The notes under the pieces were generated by a model. The model saw nothing but the letters and a program-made list of their open reading frames with translations. It ran no database searches and was not told the DNA's origin. A DNA stretch of 12,966 nucleotides from CAYQAJ01 sp964415245 (GTDB taxonomy: Bacteria; Planctomycetota; Planctomycetia; Pirellulales; Pirellulaceae), in NCBI GenBank assembly GCA_964415245.1, contig CAYQAJ010000137.1, positions 1 through 12,966 of the forward strand. Reading direction: 5' to 3'. Of this stretch, positions 1 to 7,104 are shown piece by piece (positions within the stretch are counted from its first letter, which is position 1; each line of letters starts with the position of its first letter). Both the position numbers and the translations under genes were made by a program.

Positions 1-3
1 ATC

Positions 4-53
4 GGGGACTGGCTCATTTTGCGGAGTCTGCGGAGCAAAATGTGCCTGTCCCC
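4..53. repeat. 50-nt imperfect palindrome, hairpin element copy 1 (3' of lipA)
   Basis: Two 19-nt arms (4-22 and 35-53) pair around a 12-nt loop, with the same two mismatches that copy 2 keeps. Read on the minus strand it begins GGGGACAGGCACATTTTGC. It lies 41 nt beyond the lipA stop codon, in the orientation the lipA transcript would read. It matches the element at 1689-1738 at 47 of 50 positions. The shape resembles REP/RAYT-type palindromes, and it may act as a transcript 3' end. No T-tract follows, so a classical intrinsic terminator is not shown. Confidence 0.85.
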
Positions 54-94
54 TTTTCCGCTATGGTTTTGAAACAGGCCCTCAGCAAACGACC

Positions 95-1000
95 TCACTC
101 CGTCTCGGCCATGTCGCGGGCGTGATAGCTGCTGCGCACGAACGGGCCGCTGGCCACCTTTTTGAATCCCAGAGTGCGGGCTGCGCGGCCCAGTTCGTCG
201 AACTCCTCGGGGGGCACGTATCGCACCACGGGCAGGTGCTTGTCCGATGGTTGCAGATACTGACCCAGTGTGAGGAAGTCGCAACCGGCGTCGCGCAGGT
301 CGGCCAGCACGTCGAACAGCTCGTCGCGCGTTTCGCCCAGGCCGAGCATGAGGCCGCTTTTGGTTTTCATGTCGGCGTCGAGCCGCTTCACTTGCCGCAG
401 GAGCTCGAGCGTCCAGGCGTAGTCCGACTTCGGTCCCCGCACCGCGCGGTACAGCCGCGGCACCGTTTCGGTGTTGTGGTTGAACACCTCGGGCCGAGCC
501 TCGACGACTCGTGCCAGCGCGTGAGTGTCATAAAGAAAGTCGGGCGTGAGCACTTCGATCGAAGCGCCGGTTCGCTCCCGCACCGCCAGTACGCAGCGGT
601 AAAAGTGGTTTGCCCCGCCGTCGGGCAGGTCGTCGCGCGTGACCGAAGTGATGACCACGTGCTTGAGGCCCAACCGCGCCGCCGCTTCGGCCAACCGCTC
701 GGGCTCGTCGTCTTCGAGTGCTTCGGGCCGACCCCGCGACACGGCGCAGAACCCGCACGGCCGCGTACACACGTTGCCCAGGATCATGAACGTGGCGGTC
801 TTCTGCGAATAGCACTCCATGCGGTTGGGGCAGCGGGCGTTGTCGCAAACCGTCTCCAGCTTCAGCTCCTCCAACAGCCGCGCGGTAAAGTGGTTGTCGT
901 TTCCCTTGGGCACTTCGCGCTTCAGCCAGCGAGGCAAACGCCGCTGGCTTTCCGGGCGCGTGGGAAGCTCCACGATCGGCAGTGCGGTAAGTGTAGACAT
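95..1000 (-). CDS. lipA: Lipoyl synthase (radical SAM)
   Basis: LipA inserts two sulfur atoms at C6 and C8 of protein-bound octanoyl groups, making lipoyl cofactor for the 2-oxoacid dehydrogenase and glycine cleavage complexes in the cytoplasm. Counting from the ATG at 1000 (301 aa), both cluster motifs are visible: the auxiliary-cluster motif C-x4-C-x5-C (Cys52, 57, 63) and the radical SAM motif CTRPCGFC (Cys78, 82, 85). The C-terminal RSSY motif that binds the auxiliary cluster is at about 289-292. An in-frame GTG at 1051 would give 318 aa. Neither start has a clear Shine-Dalgarno site; the ATG is preferred because the conserved region begins about 22 residues after it. It diverges from smpB, and no lipB is visible. 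Length and motifs are complete, so it should be functional. Confidence 0.96.
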   Translation of the reverse strand: MSTLTALPIVELPTRPESQRRLPRWLKREVPKGNDNHFTARLLEELKLETVCDNARCPNRMECYSQKTATFMILGNVCTRPCGFCAVSRGRPEALEDDEPERLAEAAARLGLKHVVITSVTRDDLPDGGANHFYRCVLAVRERTGASIEVLTPDFLYDTHALARVVEARPEVFNHNTETVPRLYRAVRGPKSDYAWTLELLRQVKRLDADMKTKSGLMLGLGETRDELFDVLADLRDAGCDFLTLGQYLQPSDKHLPVVRYVPPEEFDELGRAARTLGFKKVASGPFVRSSYHARDMAETE

Positions 1001-1148
1001 GCGGTCGGCGTGGAAGGCCAATTCAGGAAGCGAGTCGGGCGGCAAGCCCACTGACCACTTTATCAGGCACCGGCGGGATCGGAAAGATCGCGGTCAACTC
1101 GGCCGCCGGCCCGCTGTTCGCCGCTACGGTTTATGGAAGAATGTGACT

Positions 1149-1640
1149 ATGGCTGCCAAGCGTAACAAACAATCCGGCAACGGCGAGGTACCGCGACGCG
1201 CGATTGCCGAGAACCGCAAGGCGCGGCACCGCTTCGAGGTGCTCGACACGCTGGAGTGCGGCATTGCGCTGGTCGGCAGCGAGGTGAAGAGCCTGCGCAA
1301 CGGCAAGCTGTCGCTCGACGAGGCCTATGCCCGCGTGCGCGGCGGCGAGGTGTGGCTGGTCGGGGCCGACATCGCCGAGTACACGCAGGCCTCGGTGTGG
1401 AACCACGAACCCAAGCGCCCCCGCAAGCTGCTGCTGCACAAGCGCGAGCTCGAAAAGTTTGCCGCCCAGGCCCACGAGAAGGGGCTCACGTTGGTGCCGC
1501 TGAAAATGTACTTCAACGACCGCGGCGTGGCCAAGGTGCTGCTGGGCCTGTGCCGAGGTCGCAAGACGCACGACAAGCGCGAGGTGCTCAAGAAGGCCGA
1601 CGCCCGCCGGCAAATCGAACGGGCAGTGCGACGGCGGTGA
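1149..1640 (+). CDS. smpB: SsrA-binding protein (trans-translation)
   Basis: SmpB binds the tRNA-like domain of tmRNA and delivers it to stalled ribosomes for rescue and tagging of the nascent chain. The 163-aa product has the family core: an NRKARHRFEVLDTLECGI segment, GSEVKSLR, then HEPKRPRKLLLHKREL. It ends in a basic tail (KKADARRQIERAVRRR) like the SmpB tail that enters the mRNA channel. The ATG at 1149 is supported by GGAAGA at 1135-1140, 8 nt upstream. The frame is open further upstream (from about 819), but that part is antisense to lipA and has no family similarity. No tmRNA gene is visible in the window. It is convergent with the haem protein at 1756-4740, with hairpin element copy 2 between them. 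Confidence 0.96.
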   Translation: MAAKRNKQSGNGEVPRRAIAENRKARHRFEVLDTLECGIALVGSEVKSLRNGKLSLDEAYARVRGGEVWLVGADIAEYTQASVWNHEPKRPRKLLLHKRELEKFAAQAHEKGLTLVPLKMYFNDRGVAKVLLGLCRGRKTHDKREVLKKADARRQIERAVRRR

Positions 1641-1688
1641 TGTTGGCGGATCGCTCGTTCATCAACGGTCCGGAAACGCATCCGGAAA

Positions 1689-1738
1689 GGGGACAGGCAC
1701 AGTTTGCTCCGCAGACTGCGCAAACTGAGCCAGTCCCC
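1689..1738. repeat. 50-nt imperfect palindrome, hairpin element copy 2 (3' of smpB)
   Basis: Arms at 1689-1707 (GGGGACAGGCACAGTTTGC) and 1720-1738 enclose a 12-nt loop. It differs from the reverse complement of copy 1 at three positions. Two of these are opposite one another in the stem and swap a T-A pair for a G-C pair; the third is in the loop. It lies 48 nt after the smpB stop and 17 nt before the stop of the convergent haem protein gene, so it could serve as a 3' end for either. Confidence 0.88.
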
Positions 1739-1755
1739 CATTTTGGCATTCGATT

Positions 1756-4740
1756 TCAGTTCCCGAACGCCTTGTCGTCTGGGTTGCCGGCGGAGCGCAT
1801 GTAGGCGACTAAATCCAGAATCTCCTCGGGCGTGAGCGTGTTGATCAGGCCTTGCGGCATCTCCGACAGTTTCGAGGGTTGACGCTGGTCGATGTTGGCC
1901 TTGGGCACTTGTACCAACTCCTGGGCGAACGGGTCGGTGCGGAGCTTGATCCACTTGTCGTCCTCTTCGATGATGCGGCCGGTGAGCACCTCGCCGTCGC
2001 CGGTGGTGATGATGGTGTTCACGTACTGATCCGACACCACGTTGGAGGGGAGCACCAGCGCTTCGAGCAGGTAGCGGGCATCGAAGCGGTTGCCTACGCC
2101 GGTCAGGTCGGGCCCGGTCGATCCGCCGTCGCCGTTGAAGCGGTGGCACTTGTAGCACTGGGCGGCTTCGTAGGCGACCTTGCCCTTCTCGAACGATCGC
2201 CCGTGGTCGGCCTGCGACAAGAGTGGGAGCAAGTCGTCCATCTGCCAGTTGTGAACGAACTGGCGGGTGGTTTCGATCCGCACCACTTCGACGTTCTTGC
2301 GGCCTTCCAGCACGTCCTTCAGCGCGACGCGCTCTTGGTCGGTGAGCCAGGACTGCGCGTCGCGGCGAATTTGCTGAATGAACTTCGGGAAGCTGGCTCC
2401 GCCGCGGTAGCGCGACTCGGCCAGGTTCATCCAACTGAAATAGCCGCGGAGTTGGTCGTCGGTCCAGCCGTGCGACACGTTGCGCAGCACGAACACGTAG
2501 AACATTTGCTCCTGCTGCGTCTGGGCCTCGGCAAGCTGTTTCATGCCCCGCTCGACCACGCCGGGCGCATCGAGGTACACCAGCAACTGGAACAGCTCCC
2601 GATTCACCGATTCGCTTTGTCCGGGAAACAGCGGGCTGAGCTTTGCGATCACGGCGTCGGCCATTTCCTGGGGCGGCTTGCCCATGCGGATGAACGCGAG
2701 CTGGTACACGCGCATGGCGGCGAGGGCCTGGTCTTCGGTCAACTTTTCAAAGGTCAATTGGTTGAGCCGATCGACGATGCGGCCCTGCACTTTTTTGTCG
2801 TCGGCGCGCGTCAGCGCCAATAGCGCATAAATGGCGGCGGTGGTGCGATATTCGGCGAGCGCCTTCTCCCGCCACAAGTCGACATCCTGGTGCTCGATGG
2901 CGACCCGCGCCGCGTACCGCAGTGCGCGATCGGAGCTATTGAGGTACGGCCAGGCCACCTCGATGGCCGCCGGGTCCTTGCGGCTGTGATACGCTTCGAG
3001 GCTATGGCGAAGCTTGCGCGCCGCGGCCGACACAGGATCGTCGATCGGGCGGACTGGATCGGTCGGCTCATTCCCCACGTACGTTACACGGTACAGGCCC
3101 GATTGCGTCTTCCGTCCGCCGATGGTGAAGTACATGGCGCCGTCGCGGTTGATGACGATGTCGGTCATGGGCAGCGGCTTGCCCTCGATGAACGTGCTGA
3201 AGGTGGCCGTGTAGCTGCTCCCTTGCGGCACCAGATACACGGCATACACCTTGCCGTAGGTCCAGTCGTTGATGAACAGTGCCCGCTGGTACTTTTCGGG
3301 AAAGCGTGCTCCCGTGCCGAAGCAGATGCCGGTGGGAGAGCCCAGGCCGATGTCGACCACCGAACCCAGACTGTCGGGGTAATAGTCGGGCCACTTGCCG
3401 GTTCCGTATCGCCAGCCGAACTCGGCGTCCGACACGCAGTGGTTCACTCGCGTGGGGCGATACCAGGGCGCGCCGGTGTCCCATTCCATGTCGGCGTCGT
3501 ACCCGAATAGTTCGCCGTCGAGATTGAAGTCCATGTCGAACGTATTGCGGAAGCCGGCGCAGAACAGCTCCCACTTCTTGCCGTCCTTATCGGTGCGGGC
3601 GATCCAGCCGCCGGGCGCCATGACGCCCGTGGCGTGGCCGTTGCCGTCGGGATTGCGGGGCAGAAGCAGGTCTTCGGCCCAGTTGCGATGCGGCGAATTC
3701 GGGTCGAGCCCGTCGGGGATTTTGGTGTGATTCCCGGCGATGACATACAAGAGCCCGTCGGGTCCCAGGCGAATCGCGTGCGGGCCGTGCTCGCCTTCGC
3801 CGTAGATGCGTTTCATGAGTTGAATGCTGTCGAACTGGTCGTCGCCGTCGGTATCGCGCACTCGGTAGAGTCCGCTCCCCTTGGCGGCGTTGCCGTTGAC
3901 CATCACGTACAGGCTGTCGAAGGCCCACAGAAGGCCGTGTGCCTGGCCGATCTCGATGTCGAGCCGCTCGACGCGCGTCGACTCGGCGTCCTTGCCCGGC
4001 GTGACCCGATACAGGCTGCCGTACTGGTCGGAGACGATGAGTCGGCCCTTGGGGTCGGTCGTCATGTTGACCCAACTACCCTCGGTATCGTTGGGAACCG
4101 AGTACAGCAGCTCGACGCGGAATCCCTCGGGCACCGTAATGTTTTCGGCGGGAGTGGCAAGCGACTCGGGAGCTTGGAATGCGCCGAACGCGATGGCGCC
4201 CCACGGTTTGACGCCGAGTTTGCCCAGCGTCTTGGCGGTAACCCACTTCGAGTCGTCGCAGTCGAGCTCGCGCCAATCGTCGGGCACTTCGGCGGCGGCG
4301 CGCCACGAGTCGTCGCTGATGATCGTTTGCTTGCCGTCGGCCGTTTCGACGGCGAGGCTCAGGATGAGCGCGGCGGGTCCGTTGCCGTTGCGGCCACACA
4401 GCGCGATGACGTTCTTTCCATTCGTGAGCCGCTCGGCCACGTTGCGGCGCACTCCCTGTTGCCAGGTCGTGTGGTCGAGCACGCGGCGGCCGTTGATGAA
4501 CACGGTCACCTCGTCGTCGCAGGCCACGTCGAGCGCGGCCGACTTAATGTCGCCGCCGATCTCGAATGTCTTGCGAAAGTAGGCGACTTCGTTGGGCTTG
4601 GCCGACCGATTGAGCCACATCCAATTCGGCACCGGCGCGTCATCGTCAGCCAAAGCGACCGGGCGAAACGCGCCGATCGCCAGCGCAATCAGACCAGCGA
4701 GCAAACACAAGGTGAGCAAACGACTCGGCCAGCGATGCAT
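1756..4740 (-). CDS. Secreted PVC-type dehydrogenase-like beta-propeller with C-terminal cytochrome c domain
   Basis: This 994-aa exported protein fits the planctomycete/verrucomicrobial 'membrane-bound dehydrogenase' plus 'CxxCH haem-binding' families (TIGR02604/TIGR02603 type, assigned from memory of the motifs). Residues 1-31 are a signal peptide (hydrophobic core LLTLCLLAGLIALAIGA, then ALA). About 35-190 looks like a jelly-roll/galactose-binding-type module (DDEVTVFINGRRV). About 195-560 is a six-bladed propeller resembling sorbosone/glucose dehydrogenase. About 575-790 is helical, HEAT-like. About 850-985 is a cytochrome c domain with CYKCH (Cys862, Cys865, His866) and probable axial Met961 in EMPQG. 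The ATG at 4740 has GGAGA 8 nt upstream. A periplasmic redox role, possibly sugar oxidation passing electrons to haem, is inference; the substrate is unknown. It is transcribed alone. Confidence 0.9.
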   Translation of the reverse strand: MHRWPSRLLTLCLLAGLIALAIGAFRPVALADDDAPVPNWMWLNRSAKPNEVAYFRKTFEIGGDIKSAALDVACDDEVTVFINGRRVLDHTTWQQGVRRNVAERLTNGKNVIALCGRNGNGPAALILSLAVETADGKQTIISDDSWRAAAEVPDDWRELDCDDSKWVTAKTLGKLGVKPWGAIAFGAFQAPESLATPAENITVPEGFRVELLYSVPNDTEGSWVNMTTDPKGRLIVSDQYGSLYRVTPGKDAESTRVERLDIEIGQAHGLLWAFDSLYVMVNGNAAKGSGLYRVRDTDGDDQFDSIQLMKRIYGEGEHGPHAIRLGPDGLLYVIAGNHTKIPDGLDPNSPHRNWAEDLLLPRNPDGNGHATGVMAPGGWIARTDKDGKKWELFCAGFRNTFDMDFNLDGELFGYDADMEWDTGAPWYRPTRVNHCVSDAEFGWRYGTGKWPDYYPDSLGSVVDIGLGSPTGICFGTGARFPEKYQRALFINDWTYGKVYAVYLVPQGSSYTATFSTFIEGKPLPMTDIVINRDGAMYFTIGGRKTQSGLYRVTYVGNEPTDPVRPIDDPVSAAARKLRHSLEAYHSRKDPAAIEVAWPYLNSSDRALRYAARVAIEHQDVDLWREKALAEYRTTAAIYALLALTRADDKKVQGRIVDRLNQLTFEKLTEDQALAAMRVYQLAFIRMGKPPQEMADAVIAKLSPLFPGQSESVNRELFQLLVYLDAPGVVERGMKQLAEAQTQQEQMFYVFVLRNVSHGWTDDQLRGYFSWMNLAESRYRGGASFPKFIQQIRRDAQSWLTDQERVALKDVLEGRKNVEVVRIETTRQFVHNWQMDDLLPLLSQADHGRSFEKGKVAYEAAQCYKCHRFNGDGGSTGPDLTGVGNRFDARYLLEALVLPSNVVSDQYVNTIITTGDGEVLTGRIIEEDDKWIKLRTDPFAQELVQVPKANIDQRQPSKLSEMPQGLINTLTPEEILDLVAYMRSAGNPDDKAFGN

Positions 4741-4820
4741 CGAGTGGGTCTCCGTGATATCGGTGGGAAGTAAGTATCAGGTGGGATCGGCGTGCTACGC
4801 TCGTCGCGGCAAGGAAAGGT

Positions 4821-4954
4821 AGGTCCCGCTTGCCGAGCGAGACCTTGGTTTCGACGCGTTGTTCGGCGCGGGTCTCCCGACCCCGCCGAAGCATCGACCG
4901 AAGGTCTCCAACGTTGAGACCTGTGGTCGGCCCACGTGGCTCGGTCGGGAGACC
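4821..4954. repeat. Cluster of nested inverted repeats built on GGTCTCCCGACC
   Basis: A 9-bp stem with one mismatch joins 4821-4829 (AGGTCCCGC) to 4837-4845 (GCGAGACCT) around a 7-nt loop. A perfect 12-nt inverted pair, GGTCTCCCGACC at 4871-4882 and GGTCGGGAGACC at 4943-4954, encloses another pair, GGTCTC at 4903-4908 and GAGACC at 4916-4921. The block sits between the tRNA gene and the start of the haem protein, both on the minus strand, so it could be in the leader of the latter. It is probably a dispersed intergenic repeat; no coding potential is seen. Confidence 0.7.
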
Positions 4955-4985
4955 GGCCACAACACGCAAACGGGCGCACGAAAAA

Positions 4986-5056
4986 AGCGCCCGAAGGGAG
5001 TCGAACCCTCATTTACAGCTTGGGAAGCTGTCGTGTTGCCGCTACACCACGGGCGC
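4986..5056 (-). tRNA. tRNA-Gly (anticodon CCC)
   Basis: The 71-nt cloverleaf can be drawn by hand on the minus strand. The acceptor stem is GCGCCCG/CGGGCGC with discriminator U. The D arm is GTGT/ACAC. The anticodon arm is ACAGC-TTCCCAA-GCTGT, which puts CCC at 34-36. The variable loop has 4 nt, and the T arm is GAGGG-TTCGACT-CCCTT. The U73 discriminator is usual for bacterial tRNA-Gly. CCA is not encoded; a run of T follows directly, so CCA must be added. It should read GGG codons. Confidence 0.96.
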
Positions 5057-5105
5057 GCGTTAGCGCAGGGCACGTCGGACGGCCCGTCGCATGATCTACC
5101 AAGGC

Positions 5106-5135
5106 AGTATAGCTGCCGCCGCCAAGCCGGTGCAA
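5106..5135 (-). promoter_or_regulatory. Candidate sigma-70 promoter of tRNA-Gly
   Basis: On the minus strand a TATACT box (complement of 5106-5111) lies 18 bp after TTGCAC (complement of 5130-5135). The tRNA 5' end is about 49 nt downstream, leaving room for a short leader. The -10 matches five of six consensus bases, the -35 only the leading TTG. Confidence 0.45.
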
Positions 5136-5152
5136 GTTGCGGGCGATTCGCC

Positions 5153-5181
5153 TTGTTCCGCACAGGCGCCGCGACTACACT
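5153..5181 (+). promoter_or_regulatory. Candidate promoter of the C25 peptidase gene
   Basis: TTGTTC at 5153-5158 and TACACT at 5176-5181 are separated by exactly 17 bp, about 97 nt upstream of the peptidase ATG. Both boxes are only partial consensus matches. Confidence 0.3.
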
Positions 5182-5277
5182 CCCCCGCCGTACGGGCTTA
5201 AAAACCTGTACCTAATCCATCCTGCCCGATATGCTGAGGCGTGCCCTTCGATGGGCCTGCGAACGGAGAGAACCGCG

Positions 5278-6963
5278 ATGCGAATGACGATCGTACCACT
5301 ACTTCTTTGCCTCGCGGCGCTAGTCGCATGCGGCACGGCCGCCGCGGCCGACAAGCAGCCTCTCGACGCAGACCGAGACGATGCGCCCGACACGGTCGTC
5401 GTGTGCCCCGACGCGCTGTTGCCGGCGATGCGCGATTGGGTCGAATACCGCATTGCACAAGGACACAAGCTCGAGTTCGTGTCCGCCGCGCTTTCCGCCG
5501 ACGAAGTGCGCGACGCCATTCGCGAGGCCGCCCGAGGGGGCAAGCTGCGATACGTGCTGCTGGTGGGTGACGCCGACCCGCGACTCGAACACAACGAATC
5601 GGTGCGAGCCCGGTCGCTTCCCACGTTCCACACCAAGGCCAAGGTCAACGTGAACTGGGGTTCCGAGCCCGAGTTGGCCACCGACAACTTCTACGCCGAC
5701 CTCGACGACGACTCGATACCCGACCTCGCCGTAGGGCGCCTTACCGCCGACACGCGCGACGAGCTCAAGCTCATGGTCGACAAAATCCTGGCCTACGAAC
5801 GCGCGGGCGATCACGGCGCCTGGCGGCGGCGGATCAACGTGGTGGCCGGCATGGGGGGCTTCGGCCCGATCATCGATCCGCTGATCGAGTCGGCCGCGCG
5901 CAAATTCATCACCGACGACGTTCCCAGCCCGTACGAGCTGAGCATGACGTACGGAAGCTGGCGCAGCCCCTACTGCCCCGACCCGCGGTTGTTTCGCGAA
6001 ACGGCCATCGACCGGATGAACGAAGGCTGCCTGTTCTGGGTGTATGTGGGGCACGGCCAGCGCACGTTTCTCGATCGGCTGCGCGTGCCCGGCGGTGCGT
6101 ACCGCGGCCTCGACGTGCGCGACGTGAAGCTGCTGCACGCCGCCGCCGGTTCGCCCATCGCCATCATGCTCTGTTGCTACAGCGGGGCCTTCGACGGCGA
6201 AGAAGACTGCCTGGCCGAGGAAATGCTTCGCACTCCCGGCGGGCCCGTGGCCGTGTACTCCGGCTCCCGCGTCACCATGCCCTACGCCATGGCCCTCATG
6301 AGCCACGAGATCATGCGGCAGTACTTCCAGAACAAGAAGGAAACGCTGGGCGAGGTGCTGCTCGAAGCCAAACGCTCCCTGGCCGACGACGACTCGCGCG
6401 ACTATTACCGCCGCCTGCTCGACCCCATGGCTCGGCTGCTCAGCGGCGGCAAACACGAGCTGGCCGACGAACGGGCCGAGCACCTGCTGCTGTTCAACCT
6501 GCTGGGCGACCCGCTGCTGCGGATGAAATACCCCGACACGGTCGAATTGACCACAGACCGCGAAGCCACGCCCGGCTCGAGCATCGAAATCTCGGGCCAC
6601 TGCGACGTGCCCGGCCGCCTCACGCTCGAACTGGTCTGCCGCCGCGACATGCTGCGCTTCGTCCCTCCGCTGCGCGACAAGTTCGACCCGTCCGACGAAG
6701 CGCTCACGGCGTTCACCGATCTCTACCAAGCGGCCAACGACCCCTGCTGGACGCGGCAACAGTACGACTTCTCCGGCGGCGAGTTCCGCACCGAACTAAA
6801 AATCCCCGCCGAAGCGATCGGTCCGTGCCACGTACGCGTCTTCGTCTGCAGCGACGACTCCTGCGCCCTGGGCTCAACCGACGTACTGGTGCGCCGCGCG
6901 ACAACCGAATCGCCACAAAAGCCGGAGCCAGCCGAGGCGGAAGAATCGCCCTTCGCGCCGTAG
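5278..6963 (+). CDS. Exported C25 (gingipain-like) cysteine peptidase, possible lipoprotein
   Basis: The 561-aa product starts at the ATG at 5278, chosen for GGAGAG at 5265-5270 and because a signal peptide begins there. The signal peptide carries a lipobox-like LVAC (Cys17), with an alternative signal peptidase I site after ATAAAA. Next comes a caspase-hemoglobinase fold of the C25 type: DTVVVCPDAL, YVLLVGDADP, the family signature IPDLAVGRL, catalytic His259 in VGHG, and the catalytic region LCCYSGAFD (Cys299, Cys300), which resembles the NCC segment of gingipain R. Spacing and order match a His-Cys dyad. The region after about residue 420 looks like a beta-sandwich and ends in a Pro/Glu-rich tail. 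No sorting domain or extra transmembrane helix is seen. The substrate is unknown; other cellular roles of C25-like proteins (processing, secretion) remain possible. It stands alone and converges with the oxidoreductase gene at 7105. Confidence 0.88.
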   Translation: MRMTIVPLLLCLAALVACGTAAAADKQPLDADRDDAPDTVVVCPDALLPAMRDWVEYRIAQGHKLEFVSAALSADEVRDAIREAARGGKLRYVLLVGDADPRLEHNESVRARSLPTFHTKAKVNVNWGSEPELATDNFYADLDDDSIPDLAVGRLTADTRDELKLMVDKILAYERAGDHGAWRRRINVVAGMGGFGPIIDPLIESAARKFITDDVPSPYELSMTYGSWRSPYCPDPRLFRETAIDRMNEGCLFWVYVGHGQRTFLDRLRVPGGAYRGLDVRDVKLLHAAAGSPIAIMLCCYSGAFDGEEDCLAEEMLRTPGGPVAVYSGSRVTMPYAMALMSHEIMRQYFQNKKETLGEVLLEAKRSLADDDSRDYYRRLLDPMARLLSGGKHELADERAEHLLLFNLLGDPLLRMKYPDTVELTTDREATPGSSIEISGHCDVPGRLTLELVCRRDMLRFVPPLRDKFDPSDEALTAFTDLYQAANDPCWTRQQYDFSGGEFRTELKIPAEAIGPCHVRVFVCSDDSCALGSTDVLVRRATTESPQKPEPAEAEESPFAP

Positions 6964-7017
6964 AGCATCGCCGTAAACCAAAGTCGCACCGCAGCGCCGA
7001 AGTGTCCCCAGCGCGTC

Positions 7018-7037
7018 ATTCCCGCGAACGCGGGAAT
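7018..7037. repeat. Perfect palindrome ATTCCCGCG-AA-CGCGGGAAT between convergent genes
   Basis: The 9-nt arms at 7018-7026 and 7029-7037 are perfect complements. The element lies in the 141-bp gap between the C25 gene stop and the convergent oxidoreductase stop. Its ATTCCC...GGGAAT ends recall the dRS3-type short repeats known from Neisseria and other bacteria, so it may be a mobile palindrome or a two-way 3' end. No T-tract is present. Confidence 0.7.
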
Positions 7038-7104
7038 CCAGCGAATGTCGTCGCGCTCTATTGCCGCGATCGCATTTCGGGAGGTTGGAAATGGTGGGGT
7101 TCAC

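Noticed and set aside
122..1054. 310-codon plus-strand open frame
   Set aside because: It is antisense to lipA, whose motifs are complete; the reading is a GC-bias shadow without domains.
819..1148. Upstream extension of smpB by 110 codons
   Set aside because: The extension is antisense to lipA and lacks SmpB similarity; the ATG at 1149 has a good ribosome site.
3634..4773. 379-codon plus-strand open frame
   Set aside because: Shadow of the haem protein gene, which has clear domains on the other strand.
4860..4980. Repeat-rich stretch considered as a CRISPR array
   Set aside because: The units are inverted, not evenly spaced direct repeats, and there are no cas genes.
5320..6759. 479-codon minus-strand open frame rich in Val, His and Gly
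   Set aside because: It is antisense to the C25 peptidase; long opposite frames are usual in high-GC genes, and no family is recognisable.
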